Assembly (NCBI GenBank): GCA_017303975.1
Contig: JAFLBG010000007.1
Coordinates: 1-64,000, forward strand
Length of the DNA: 64,000 nt
Source of the DNA: Bacteroidota bacterium
GTDB taxonomy: Bacteria; Bacteroidota; Bacteroidia; JAFLBG01
Direction of reading: 5' to 3'
Shown here: positions 27,347-35,360 of the stretch, piece after piece
How positions within the stretch are numbered: the stretch's first letter is position 1
How the letters are laid out: every line of letters starts with the position of its first letter
Program-made: the position numbers and the translations under genes
Notes under the pieces: generated by a model
The model's input: only the letters and a program-made list of their open reading frames with translations
Told to the model about the DNA's origin: nothing
Database searches by the model: none

Positions 27347-27482
27347 AAACATATTTTTTGTATAGCAACCTAATATCTGATAGTAAATATTGCAGAATTT
27401 AATTGCTTGATAGCCAAATATATTTAAGGTAATTGCGCTAGTGATTGTGCATGCCCAACTTGCCATTTGAGAAAAAAATTTA

Positions 27483-27515
27483 TTTGACAAACGGTGCACA
27501 ATCAATATACATTTG
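27483..27515 (+). promoter_or_regulatory. Promoter of the 27544 T9SS gene
   Basis: TTTG at 27483-27486, a 21-nt spacer and TACATTTG at 27508-27515, a very good match to the Bacteroidota consensus. The transcript start would lie about 25-30 nt before ATG 27544. Confidence 0.8.
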
Positions 27516-27543
27516 CGCCAACTTAACCCAATTAAGATTAATC

Positions 27544-29337
27544 ATGAAAGCAAATTCAAAACGCTTAGCAGGAATGCTAGCATTAGTAGTGTGGGGCTTG
27601 TCTATGCAAACCCAAGCGCAATCATCTATTTCATTTGCAACACCAATTGCAAATTGTAACGCATCTTGTATTGCTACAGATGTAGATACAGTAAAAAAGA
27701 ACTTTTATTTTATTGGTATGCTCGAAGGTTCAGCAGATTTTGACCCTTCTTCAAAAAAGAAAACCCTTACAGGTAATGGCAATTACGAACCTATGGATGG
27801 TGTGGAGCTTGGAACACCTATTGTGGCTTCGTACAAAGAAACAGCGACAGGAGTCGCACTAAATTGGGCAAAAACAATTAAACCAATTGCAAATGGATCA
27901 TACATTTATTTAAGCGATGTTGTGTTCGATTACGCTACTTCTTCAATTTGTGTTACAGGATCTTTTTACGGAAAAATTAAAACTGATGCTACAGTATTAA
28001 CCTCACTAAGTGATGGTGTAAATGTTTTTTTTATTAAGTACTCTGCTTCAGGTACAGTGCTAAAATCGGCTGTGCTTAAATCTGTTTCTAGTTCCGATTA
28101 CCCGGCATTAGAGGTACAGGAAACAATCACCGATAAAAACGGAAATCTATACATACTCGGAAATTATTTTGGAGGCGATGTGTATTTTAATCCAAGTCCT
28201 TATAATTCCAATAGTATAACATTTCCTACCGGGGAGAATGGAGAGAAAGATTATTTTCTAGCGAAGTACGATAAAAATTTTAAGCTTATGTGGGCGAAAC
28301 CTATTCGCACAAATGAAAATGAAATAGATATAAAAATGGATGTAGACAAGGGAGGGAACAATATTTTGTTATCCGGATTTTATAAAGTAGATACTACAAA
28401 GCTAAGCATCGACTTTAATACAAAAGACGCATATCAATACTATTTAAAAGGTAAGGATGGCGCATACAATTCTTTTTTTGCTAAATATTTTTCTTCAAAC
28501 GGGAACCTGCAATTTGCCAAGCGAATTGAAGGTGCGCCATGGGGTAATGCAAAATTTGATAATGTTGGCAATATTGTATTTATAGGAAATGTAGAAAAGA
28601 ATAAACCGGTTTATTTAGTGCCGGATAATAACCTAACAACAAAAGTAGTGGCAACAACCGACACGGCCTTTATAGCTAGATACAACGGGATAGGGGCGTT
28701 CCAATGGTCGGCACTAATAATGGGTAACGGAAGATTTACTATTGACTCAAAGAACAACACAATTATTTCTAGCTATAATTCTGTAAAAAAAATGTACAAC
28801 ATATATAAATACACGAGTATGGCAGTGTTGAAATGGAAAACTACATTTAAACCTACTGTTCAAAATGCCGGCTATGCAAATATAGTTTCAAGCGCACCGG
28901 TAGCTTGTTTTGGAAACACATTATATTTTACCGGTAATTTTTACGGAGGTTATACATTGGTTGCTTCATCAACCAGTAAAAAATTGACAACATCCGGAGG
29001 TTGGTTTGTAGCAAAGTATAAATTAAGTGGAACTGCTTTATCACCGGAAGATCAAATAGAAGAGAATAATAGCAATACATATAAAATGAATGCAACCACT
29101 TCTTCTATGAATGTATCCATTTATCCAAATCCTGCAACAGATGTACTTACTCTAAAAACTACACTAACTGGAAACGCAGTAATAACAATTTATAACTACA
29201 ACGGAGTTGCAGTAAAAACAGTACAAGCCACCGAACAAGAAACAAAACTAAACATCTCTGAATTGCCAGCGGGAATTTACTTTGTAGAGATGGTTGGGAA
29301 TGGAAATAAGGAAGTGAATAAAATAATTAAAAATTAG
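27544..29337 (+). CDS. T9SS type A sorting-domain protein with SBBP-like passenger
   Basis: A 597-residue protein beginning MKANSKRLAGMLAL; the signal peptide ends near TQAQ (residue 24). The passenger (about 25-510) has repeat landmarks such as ADFDPSSKKK, GNLYILGNYFGG and YLAKYDKNFK, as in SBBP propellers. The C terminus has DQIEENNSN, then the type A sorting domain (IYPNPATDVLTLK). It is a paralogue of the proteins at 14361 and 39338. ATG 27544 was chosen because longer frames would begin upstream of the promoter. It is probably followed in the same transcript by the 29460 gene. Confidence 0.88.
   Translation: MKANSKRLAGMLALVVWGLSMQTQAQSSISFATPIANCNASCIATDVDTVKKNFYFIGMLEGSADFDPSSKKKTLTGNGNYEPMDGVELGTPIVASYKETATGVALNWAKTIKPIANGSYIYLSDVVFDYATSSICVTGSFYGKIKTDATVLTSLSDGVNVFFIKYSASGTVLKSAVLKSVSSSDYPALEVQETITDKNGNLYILGNYFGGDVYFNPSPYNSNSITFPTGENGEKDYFLAKYDKNFKLMWAKPIRTNENEIDIKMDVDKGGNNILLSGFYKVDTTKLSIDFNTKDAYQYYLKGKDGAYNSFFAKYFSSNGNLQFAKRIEGAPWGNAKFDNVGNIVFIGNVEKNKPVYLVPDNNLTTKVVATTDTAFIARYNGIGAFQWSALIMGNGRFTIDSKNNTIISSYNSVKKMYNIYKYTSMAVLKWKTTFKPTVQNAGYANIVSSAPVACFGNTLYFTGNFYGGYTLVASSTSKKLTTSGGWFVAKYKLSGTALSPEDQIEENNSNTYKMNATTSSMNVSIYPNPATDVLTLKTTLTGNAVITIYNYNGVAVKTVQATEQETKLNISELPAGIYFVEMVGNGNKEVNKIIKN
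29185..29262 (+). repeat. 78-bp sorting-domain cassette, copy 2
   Basis: Nearly identical to 16043-16120 and 31731-31808; lies in the coding sequence of the type A sorting domain. Confidence 0.85.
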
Positions 29338-29341
29338 GAAT

Positions 29342-29415
29342 GTAGAATTGTAAACTAGTCAAAAAGTCTAATTAGTTGAAAAAAAATGAGAAGACTGATT
29401 GACTAGAAGACTAAA
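29342..29415 (+). repeat. Intergenic repeat between paired T9SS genes, copy 2
   Basis: Shares TGTAGAATT, AGTCAAAAAGTC, AAAAAAAATGA and TGACTAGAAGA with 16201-16290 and lies at the same place between two T9SS genes. Confidence 0.6.
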
Positions 29416-29459
29416 TAACAAATCGTACAACTTTTAAACTTTAAACTAAATACAAACCC

Positions 29460-31883
29460 ATGAAAACAAATAAAATTATTTTTAAACTTAAAGGTACTCT
29501 ACTTTTTTTTCTAATATCAGCATTTTCCTTTTCACAACATTGGGAAGAAATGGGAGAATCAATTGCCCCCCTCTTTGTGTATACAGACAATATTAATAAT
29601 AGCATATATGGAGCGTTTAGTTCGAACAAAAATGGAATTTATGTTGCAAAGTGGAATGGCGCCTCTTGGTCTGAGCTTGGAACTGGTAACAACAAATTGA
29701 ATGCGAATGATATGATATATAGTATAGTTACTGATGCAGCCGGAAATGTTTATATAGCAGGGGCATTTACAAATGGTAATGGAGACTGCTATGTGGCAAA
29801 ATGGAATGGCACCTCTTGGTCTGAAGTGGGAACAGGAGCGAATTCTTTGAAAGCAGATAATTCGATCTACCAAATTATTATTGATGGAGCGGGAAATATT
29901 TATGCTGCTGGTGCATTCCAAAATGCCAACAACTACTATTATGTAGCAAAATGGAACGGCTCTTCATGGTCTGAATTGGGGACCTCCTTTACTACATCTC
30001 TAAAGGCTGGAGGTGTAATAAATACAATAGCTCTGGACTCCCAAGGGAATGTATATGCTGCAGGAGCATTTAGTAACAGTAGCTCTAATTATTACGTAGC
30101 AAAATGGAATGGTACTTCTTGGAGTGCAGTTGGAACTATGCAATACATGTCTTATCCGGGCATTTTCATTCTTAAGCTTGATGCAGCCAATAATATTTAT
30201 GCGGGTGGTGGAAGCACCCAAATACAAAAATGGAATGGATCAAGTTGGTCATATATGTTAGATATTGCCCCATCCTCAACTGGAACAAACGTTTACGCTA
30301 TAGAGATTGACGCCCAAAATAATTTATATGCTGCGGGAAATTTCGAAAACAGTAACTATAACTATTATGTAGCTAAATGGAACGGATCTTCATGGTCTGA
30401 ATTGGGCACAGGCGCCAATGCACTAAATGCGGATGGTGCATTTATAAATCTATGCATAGATAATCAAGGGAATATATACGCTTCAGGGAGTTATAGAAAT
30501 AAGGACAACAGAAAACAAATTACAAAATGGAACGGCACAAATTGGAGTGAACTAGCTACTACCTCCAATGCTTTGGATTCCGAATCAGGAGGGTATTACT
30601 ATCCTACAAGCATTCATGATATTTGTAAAGATAATAGTGGGAATATATATGTTGCAGGCGGTATGCTAAATAGGCAAGGCAATAACATGATTTGCAAATG
30701 GGATGGAAATAAATGGGAAGAAGTTGGTGGTGCCGGAGCAAGTACTTTTAATGTTGATATTTATGCTATTGCAATAGATGCTACAGGTAATATTTACGTA
30801 GCTGGAGCATTTTACAATTCCGCTGGTATGCGCTATGTTGCTAAATGGAACGGTATAAGTTGGAACGAATTAGGAACAAGCACAAGTAAACTAAATTCGA
30901 ATTATCATATTTACGATCTTATGACAGATGCATCTGGGAATGTATATGCTGCAGGAGACTTTAGAAATTCTAGCGGGAATAGGTATGTTGCCAAATGGGA
31001 CGGAACTTCTTGGAGTGAATTAGGAATCGGAAGTAATGCGTTAAATGCAAACGACTGGATATTAAAAATGGTATCCGATAGCCAAGGAAATATTTACGTT
31101 GCAGGAGATTTTGAAAATTCAAGCGGATACAAATATGTAGCCAAATGGAATGGAACCTCGTGGAGTGAGTTGGGTATGGGAGCAAATAGCTTAAATGCTA
31201 ATGGGACTATCGAGGCACTGACTTTAGACAATCAAGGAAACATCTATGCTGCAGGAAATTTTAAGAATACAATTGGAACGCAGTATGTAGCCAAATGGAA
31301 TGGATCTTCTTGGAGTGAATTAGGAAGTGGGAATAACTCGCTATATGCTCAAGGAAAAATTAGGAGCATAGTAAGTAATTCTCAAAATCGTATATATGCT
31401 GCTATCGAATCTACAACTACTGTTAATCGTTATGTTTCTGAATGGAATGGATCTCAGTGGGACACTCTAGGACTACGCTTTACATTTAACGAAATGGATT
31501 ATAGTGGTAACGTTACCGATTTACTTATTGATGCAAACAGTAATTTAATTGGAGCTGGAACTATTAAGAATTTAATAAACAATAGAGCTGTGATTTATTG
31601 GAACGCAAATCCTTTAACAGGAATTGCTACTAAAGAGGTAAAGCCTAGTTATTCTTTTTTCAGTATTTATCCTAACCCTGCAAATGCAGAAATTTTCATT
31701 CAATTAGAGAAACTAAAAGAAGCAGTTATAACAATTTATAACTACAACGGAGTTGCAGTAAAAACAGTACAAGCGAATGAACAAGAAACAAAACTAAACA
31801 TCTCTGAACTGCCTGCAGGAATGTACTTTGTAGAGGTGGTGGGAAGTAATACGAAAGAAATTAAAAAATTGATTAAACAATAG
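29460..31883 (+). CDS. T9SS type A protein built of about 13 tandem KWNG repeats
   Basis: An 807-residue exported protein: signal peptide 1-25 (ending FSFSQ), then about 13 tandem units of some 50-56 residues. The landmarks are YVAKWNGTSWSELG and DNQGNIYAAG-F-NS, giving Trp/Gly-rich beta strands that probably form one or two propellers. The type A sorting domain covers the last 75 residues (IYPNPANAEIFIQ, ending IKKLIKQ). The 78-bp cassette is in its 3' end. It pairs with the 27544 gene as 16323 pairs with 14361, but its passenger is unrelated to that of 16323. Confidence 0.88.
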   Translation: MKTNKIIFKLKGTLLFFLISAFSFSQHWEEMGESIAPLFVYTDNINNSIYGAFSSNKNGIYVAKWNGASWSELGTGNNKLNANDMIYSIVTDAAGNVYIAGAFTNGNGDCYVAKWNGTSWSEVGTGANSLKADNSIYQIIIDGAGNIYAAGAFQNANNYYYVAKWNGSSWSELGTSFTTSLKAGGVINTIALDSQGNVYAAGAFSNSSSNYYVAKWNGTSWSAVGTMQYMSYPGIFILKLDAANNIYAGGGSTQIQKWNGSSWSYMLDIAPSSTGTNVYAIEIDAQNNLYAAGNFENSNYNYYVAKWNGSSWSELGTGANALNADGAFINLCIDNQGNIYASGSYRNKDNRKQITKWNGTNWSELATTSNALDSESGGYYYPTSIHDICKDNSGNIYVAGGMLNRQGNNMICKWDGNKWEEVGGAGASTFNVDIYAIAIDATGNIYVAGAFYNSAGMRYVAKWNGISWNELGTSTSKLNSNYHIYDLMTDASGNVYAAGDFRNSSGNRYVAKWDGTSWSELGIGSNALNANDWILKMVSDSQGNIYVAGDFENSSGYKYVAKWNGTSWSELGMGANSLNANGTIEALTLDNQGNIYAAGNFKNTIGTQYVAKWNGSSWSELGSGNNSLYAQGKIRSIVSNSQNRIYAAIESTTTVNRYVSEWNGSQWDTLGLRFTFNEMDYSGNVTDLLIDANSNLIGAGTIKNLINNRAVIYWNANPLTGIATKEVKPSYSFFSIYPNPANAEIFIQLEKLKEAVITIYNYNGVAVKTVQANEQETKLNISELPAGMYFVEVVGSNTKEIKKLIKQ
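31731..31808 (+). repeat. 78-bp sorting-domain cassette, copy 3
   Basis: Nearly identical to 16043-16120 and 29185-29262 despite unrelated passengers upstream; three or four bases differ. Confidence 0.85.
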
Positions 31884-31971
31884 TAAGTAGTTAGTACAAA
31901 GTATTAAGTACAAAGAAAAATACATACAAATTTTAAGATCGTTCTTTGTTTTTCTCATGCAGGATAAAAGT

Positions 31972-32003
31972 GGAGTGCTACATTAATGTAGCCTCCGCTT
32001 TTT
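31972..32003 (+). terminator. Intrinsic terminator, repeat copy 3
   Basis: A diverged form of the hairpin at 21234 and 27314: GGAG-T-GCTACAT pairs with ATGTAGC-C-TCC, followed by GCTTTTT. The upstream CGTTCTTTGTTTTTCTCATGCAGG-like sequence is also kept. It ends the 27544-29460 unit. Confidence 0.8.
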
Positions 32004-32091
32004 CACTAAGAAAATCAAAAATCTTTTGCAAAAGTCGGGTATGCCGAAAACCGAAAAATAGAGTAGGCGAATTAATATTAAACCTATACAA

Positions 32092-32292
32092 ATGAAATCA
32101 AAAATGAAATTGAAAGATTTAGAAGTTAAAAGCTTTACTACATCTTTGACTAAGACAGAGGAAAAAACAATTATGGGAGCTTTGGCAACTCAATGTTGTG
32201 GAGCAACTGATACAAGTTGTAAAACCGTAGAGCCGGCTCCTCTTGCAACACAGTGCTGTAGAGCTAGTGATACAAGCTGTATGACTGTATAA
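32092..32292 (+). CDS. Class I lanthipeptide-type precursor with two core repeats
   Basis: A 66-residue peptide. The leader (1-29) has the Bacteroidota lanthipeptide pattern: LKDLEVKSFTTSLTKTE, then GALA. Two core units follow, 31-46 and 51-66, which read LATQCCGATDTSCKTV and LATQCCRASDTSCMTV, joined by EPAP. Each has three Cys and four or five Ser/Thr, so dehydration and (methyl)lanthionine rings are possible. A second ATG at residue 5 could also start it. No LanB, LanC, protease or exporter is in the window, so modifying enzymes must be elsewhere, or the peptide stays unmodified. Leader recognition is from family knowledge; modification is inferred. Confidence 0.78.
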   Translation: MKSKMKLKDLEVKSFTTSLTKTEEKTIMGALATQCCGATDTSCKTVEPAPLATQCCRASDTSCMTV

Positions 32293-32302
32293 TTTAAACT
32301 AC

Positions 32303-32348
32303 GTCCTTCAGATTTTATCTGCACAAACGGATTGTTAGTCTGAAGGAC
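32303..32348 (+). terminator. Hairpin between precursor and partner gene (attenuator-like)
   Basis: GTCCTTCAGA (32303-32312) pairs perfectly with TCTGAAGGAC (32339-32348) across a loop of 26 nt; a T/A-rich run follows. It begins 11 nt after the precursor stop and ends 15 nt before the next start. It could be a partial terminator that favours the precursor transcript, or an RNA stabiliser. Confidence 0.65.
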
Positions 32349-32363
32349 TTTAAAATTGGTTAA

Positions 32364-32795
32364 ATGAAAAGGAATTTGTTTTCTTTTGAGTGCACTGCAT
32401 ATAAGAATAAACATCTTGGTATGTTTGTTTCCTGGATGATTTTAAATGGTTTAATAGCTGATAAGCATAAGTCAAATGCACTATCGGTATTGATGAAAGT
32501 AATGAATAAAGAAATTACAGGCCTCGAGTTTATAGCTATTGCATGCGATGGTAATATGAAAGAAACTGATTTTAATGATGAGGGTAAATTGTTTGCACAC
32601 TATTATCTTTGTTGTTCAAGTAATAACGATTTTTCATTGTACACTAAAGATTGTTTGACTGTGTTTCGAAAATCATTGTCTTCAATTTTGGAAGTAGAAA
32701 ATACATGGATTAATTATCAACAGATTAAGCCGGTTATTGCAACAAAATTTTTAACATGGCGCGAGTTGCAAAACAATTATTGTTTGCAAAAGTAG
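32364..32795 (+). CDS. Small cytoplasmic protein, possibly DUF7832-like, partner of the lanthipeptide precursor
   Basis: A 143-residue protein without signal or membrane segment. By memory of the pattern it resembles a family of small cytoplasmic proteins (DUF7832-like) with HLGMFVSWMI near 17-26, EITGLEFIAIACDG near 50-63, a DFNDEGKLFAHYY segment and a C-terminal ENTWINYQQIKPVI...FLTW. This assignment is uncertain. It lies 71 nt downstream of the precursor, behind the hairpin, and is the only gene clearly linked with it. A role in self-protection, leader binding or peptide handling would be inference from position only. Confidence 0.55.
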   Translation: MKRNLFSFECTAYKNKHLGMFVSWMILNGLIADKHKSNALSVLMKVMNKEITGLEFIAIACDGNMKETDFNDEGKLFAHYYLCCSSNNDFSLYTKDCLTVFRKSLSSILEVENTWINYQQIKPVIATKFLTWRELQNNYCLQK

Positions 32796-32848
32796 TCGAC
32801 TAACTTTTGAAATCAAGAAGTTAGAGGTTTAAACAATTGCTTTATATT

Positions 32849-34321
32849 CTATACAATTTCTTTGAGTTTACCCCTTACCCATTTTAATAAATATAAGCCT
32901 CCTACTAATGTATTTGTTTTATGTTTTTGAAGCAATGAGTTAAGTAGCTCAAATTGCGAGGTGCTGTTTCTATTGTCTTTTATAATTTCAAGTAATCTAG
33001 AATAGAATTCATTTTCAAAGGTATATCCTAAGTTTTGTTCGGTAAATGGTTTTATTTCTTTTTTATAGCACAGTTCTGCTTGTTCGTAATCTCTTCGTTC
33101 GAAAAAGAGCAAAAATTTGAGTGTGCAAAATTTATGTTTTCTAATGTCATACTTTTTTGCTTCGAAAAGGTTGTTTGTATCGACCATAACCTTTCCCATT
33201 TTTTTAAAGTCCTTTTTTAACAAAAACAAAATTAGGAGATGATTTACAATAGCTAGATAGGTATTTGAATTGTTGTTTTTGTTTTTCTGTAAAAAATCTT
33301 CTACTTGACTAGTGCTAAACTCTTCTAGATTATTACTGTTTAGCATATAGTTAATTTCGGTAGTAAAAAGTTTTGCTTGAATAATTAAAGCTCTTAGTCC
33401 AAGTTGTTTTTTATTTAGTGTGTTTTCAAATGTATGCAGCATTTCTTTTGCCAATTCAGTTTTGTTTATGTGAGCGTAATAACCACACAATTGTAAATAC
33501 GCATTGCAGTATTTTGCATAGAACGATGGATATTGTTCGAGTAGTTGTTTCTGCTCACTATACAGCAGGAGTAGTTTTTCGTAGTGTTTGATTGCTTCTG
33601 TAATTTGGCCGGTATAGCCATTTAGAATCGCAATTGTTTCTAATGAAATAAATTTTGTTTTATGCAAAGATTCTTTTTCTCGAAGTATTTCAGTGCTAGA
33701 ATTTAGGAGGGTTGAGAGTTTATTGTTGTTTTCTTTTTTGTTGGGATGGGATTGATTAGTAAGGTAAATCATTTCGTAGCTATTGATTAAAGCTCGTTGA
33801 TTTAGGTCGTTTAGGTTTTTTGTGTACTTCAATTCATCCAACTTGCTTGAAAATTCTTCCGGTGTATATTCTGCTAAGTGAAAAAATACTTTTAGCTCAT
33901 ATGAAATTAATTCTTGTAGCTTATCAAACAACTCCTTCTCTTTGGCTACTTGTTTAGCTTTTTTTATTTGCTGAAAGCACTTTTCGTATTGTTCTTTTTG
34001 CTCCAGTATTTTTATAGTTTCTAAATAATTATTTATTTCATCTTCTATATCGAAATTCGACTTGTTGGCTTGTAAGCTCTTTAGGATAAGCTCATATAAG
34101 TAGTTTTTGGTGGAGGCAAAATTTTTGATTTTTCCCGAAAGCTGCTTTTTTATTTTTTCTTCATCATATAATTTGTTTTCGGCAATATTATCAAAAAGCA
34201 GCATGTAGGAATTCTCTTCTTTACCAATAACATGCTTAGAAGCATAGTGGTAAAATTGTTTTTTCTCTGCTCCTGTTAATGAATGAATAAGGTTGTATAG
34301 TGATAAGCTTACTTCTGCCAT
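32849..34321 (-). CDS. Helical-repeat (TPR-like) protein of unknown function, paralogue of the 12677 gene
   Basis: A 490-residue helical protein without signal peptide. The N terminus MAEVSLSLYNLIHSLTGAEK, then YMLLFDNIAENKLYDEEKI and KNYLYELILKSL correspond to the 12677-14167 protein. TPR-like helix pairs follow (for example AIKHYEKLLLLYSEQ and RRDYEQAELCYKKEI). No family name is known to me. It is convergent with the lanthipeptide-partner gene (53 nt between stops). Together the two paralogues bracket the 14.3-32.8 kb zone. Confidence 0.72.
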   Translation of the reverse strand: MAEVSLSLYNLIHSLTGAEKKQFYHYASKHVIGKEENSYMLLFDNIAENKLYDEEKIKKQLSGKIKNFASTKNYLYELILKSLQANKSNFDIEDEINNYLETIKILEQKEQYEKCFQQIKKAKQVAKEKELFDKLQELISYELKVFFHLAEYTPEEFSSKLDELKYTKNLNDLNQRALINSYEMIYLTNQSHPNKKENNNKLSTLLNSSTEILREKESLHKTKFISLETIAILNGYTGQITEAIKHYEKLLLLYSEQKQLLEQYPSFYAKYCNAYLQLCGYYAHINKTELAKEMLHTFENTLNKKQLGLRALIIQAKLFTTEINYMLNSNNLEEFSTSQVEDFLQKNKNNNSNTYLAIVNHLLILFLLKKDFKKMGKVMVDTNNLFEAKKYDIRKHKFCTLKFLLFFERRDYEQAELCYKKEIKPFTEQNLGYTFENEFYSRLLEIIKDNRNSTSQFELLNSLLQKHKTNTLVGGLYLLKWVRGKLKEIV

Positions 34322-34645
34322 GGAATTATTTTATTATCAAGTATAATGAAAAAAGAATACTTATTTGTAAAGAATATAGAGCTGTTTGGTTTTCATATTA
34401 CTTCTTAAATCAACTCACATATCCCAGACTCTGCCCCAACATTACCACATGCAAAATGTTCTATTCGAGACGAATCTAGGATGCTTGAATTGGTAGTCTG
34501 GTTATTTTCTATAGAAATCGTAAACGTTAGATGGCTTACTTTAATTTAGGATTGAGAAATTAATTAAGCTAACCAACTTAGTATTTAATGTAGCAACTTG
34601 TATTTTTTTAATCCTAGAAATCAACAGATTACGTTCTGTTGTTTT

Positions 34646-34677
34646 GTACTCAATCTCCAATCTGCGCAAAAATTTGA
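34646..34677 (+). promoter_or_regulatory. Upstream element shared with 39248
   Basis: GTACTCAATCTCCAATCTG followed by an A-rich stretch and TTTGA. The same 19 bases, with one change, occur at 39248-39266 before another promoter; a shorter form (CTCAACCTCCAATCTGC) is at 39174-39190. Confidence 0.5.
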
Positions 34678-34702
34678 GTGGACAGAGCGGTTGGTGTTAC
34701 TG

Positions 34703-34710
34703 TAGATTTG
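34703..34710 (+). promoter_or_regulatory. -7 promoter element of the 34737 gene
   Basis: TAGATTTG, an exact match to TAnnTTTG, 26 nt before the ATG. The nearest TTTG upstream (34673) is 26 nt away, longer than ideal. Confidence 0.6.
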
Positions 34711-34736
34711 TATCATAACAATTTAAAACTAAAATC

Positions 34737-35360
34737 ATGAAACGAATTTCTTTACTCTTGATTATGGCATCGCTTATAACATCTGCGAATGCACAAAAAA
34801 ATGAATTAGGTGTATATGCTGGCATTCACTACAAGCAATCATTCCTAATTGATCGTACTACTGATAGGTATGTTGAGAATTTTTACCCTAAATCATCTGG
34901 TGGTGGAACATTTGGAGTGGCGTATAAAGTAACCACGAAACGAAATTTTATATTTGGGACACATGTATTGTACTCGAAGAACACAATACTCAATGCACCT
35001 TGTATTAATTCTACTCTATGGAGCGTAGCTACAAAAAGCATCAGCTTCCCAATTACCGCGGGTTATACATTAGGGCGTAGGTTGTTTGTATCTTCCGAGA
35101 TTGGTGTAGGTCCTAGCTTTCTTATGGAGAAATCTGTTATGTATAATACCGCAGATGATGACATTACTTATGATGTTCTATACGTGGGCAATAAAATTGG
35201 TTTTGCAAGTATGATAGATTTATCAACCGGATATATTTTAAATAACCGAACAAAGTTTTACTTATCTGTACGTGGCAACTCTAATGTTGGTAGAATTTCA
35301 TCGCTAAATTTTGGTGGTGGTATTATGTATTCTTTTCTATCTAGCAAGGAAAGTAACTAG
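34737..35360 (+). CDS. Outer-membrane beta-barrel protein (porin-like)
   Basis: A 207-residue exported protein: signal peptide 1-19 (ending ANAQ), then alternating strands typical of a small 8-stranded outer-membrane barrel (ELGVYAGIHYKQSF, FIFGTHVLYSKNT, FVSSEIGVGPSFL, FYLSVRGNSNVGR). It ends GGGIMYSFLSSKESN. Comparable Bacteroidota proteins are annotated as outer-membrane beta-barrel or PorT-like. It is alone in its transcript. Function unknown. Confidence 0.75.
   Translation: MKRISLLLIMASLITSANAQKNELGVYAGIHYKQSFLIDRTTDRYVENFYPKSSGGGTFGVAYKVTTKRNFIFGTHVLYSKNTILNAPCINSTLWSVATKSISFPITAGYTLGRRLFVSSEIGVGPSFLMEKSVMYNTADDDITYDVLYVGNKIGFASMIDLSTGYILNNRTKFYLSVRGNSNVGRISSLNFGGGIMYSFLSSKESN

Larger units (their letters stand above)
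27117..27560 (+). repeat. Direct repeat flanking the 5.6-kb cargo segment, right copy
   Basis: About 444 bp, near-identical to 21038-21478. This copy keeps its natural connection to the intact T9SS gene at 27544, so it is likely the original right context. Its left edge cuts into the small reading frame at 26946-27173. Confidence 0.92.
34322..34736 (+). other. 415-bp intergenic region with shared upstream element
   Basis: Divergent region between the helical-repeat gene and the beta-barrel gene. No reading frame of note. It holds the element at 34646-34677 and the promoter at 34703-34710; nothing else could be supported. Confidence 0.6.

Noticed and set aside
27445-27543. Extended N terminus of the 27544 protein
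   Set aside because: It would start upstream of the promoter at 27483-27515, and its sequence does not look like a signal peptide.
21038-27560. Composite transposon or integrative element bounded by the 440-bp repeats
   Set aside because: No transposase, integrase or terminal inverted repeats are seen, and the repeats contain host promoter and terminator, so a classical mobile element is not supported.
29535-31600. Regular repeats that might suggest a CRISPR array
   Set aside because: They are in-frame coding repeats of about 160 bp with gradual divergence, not short repeats with unique spacers; no cas genes are present.
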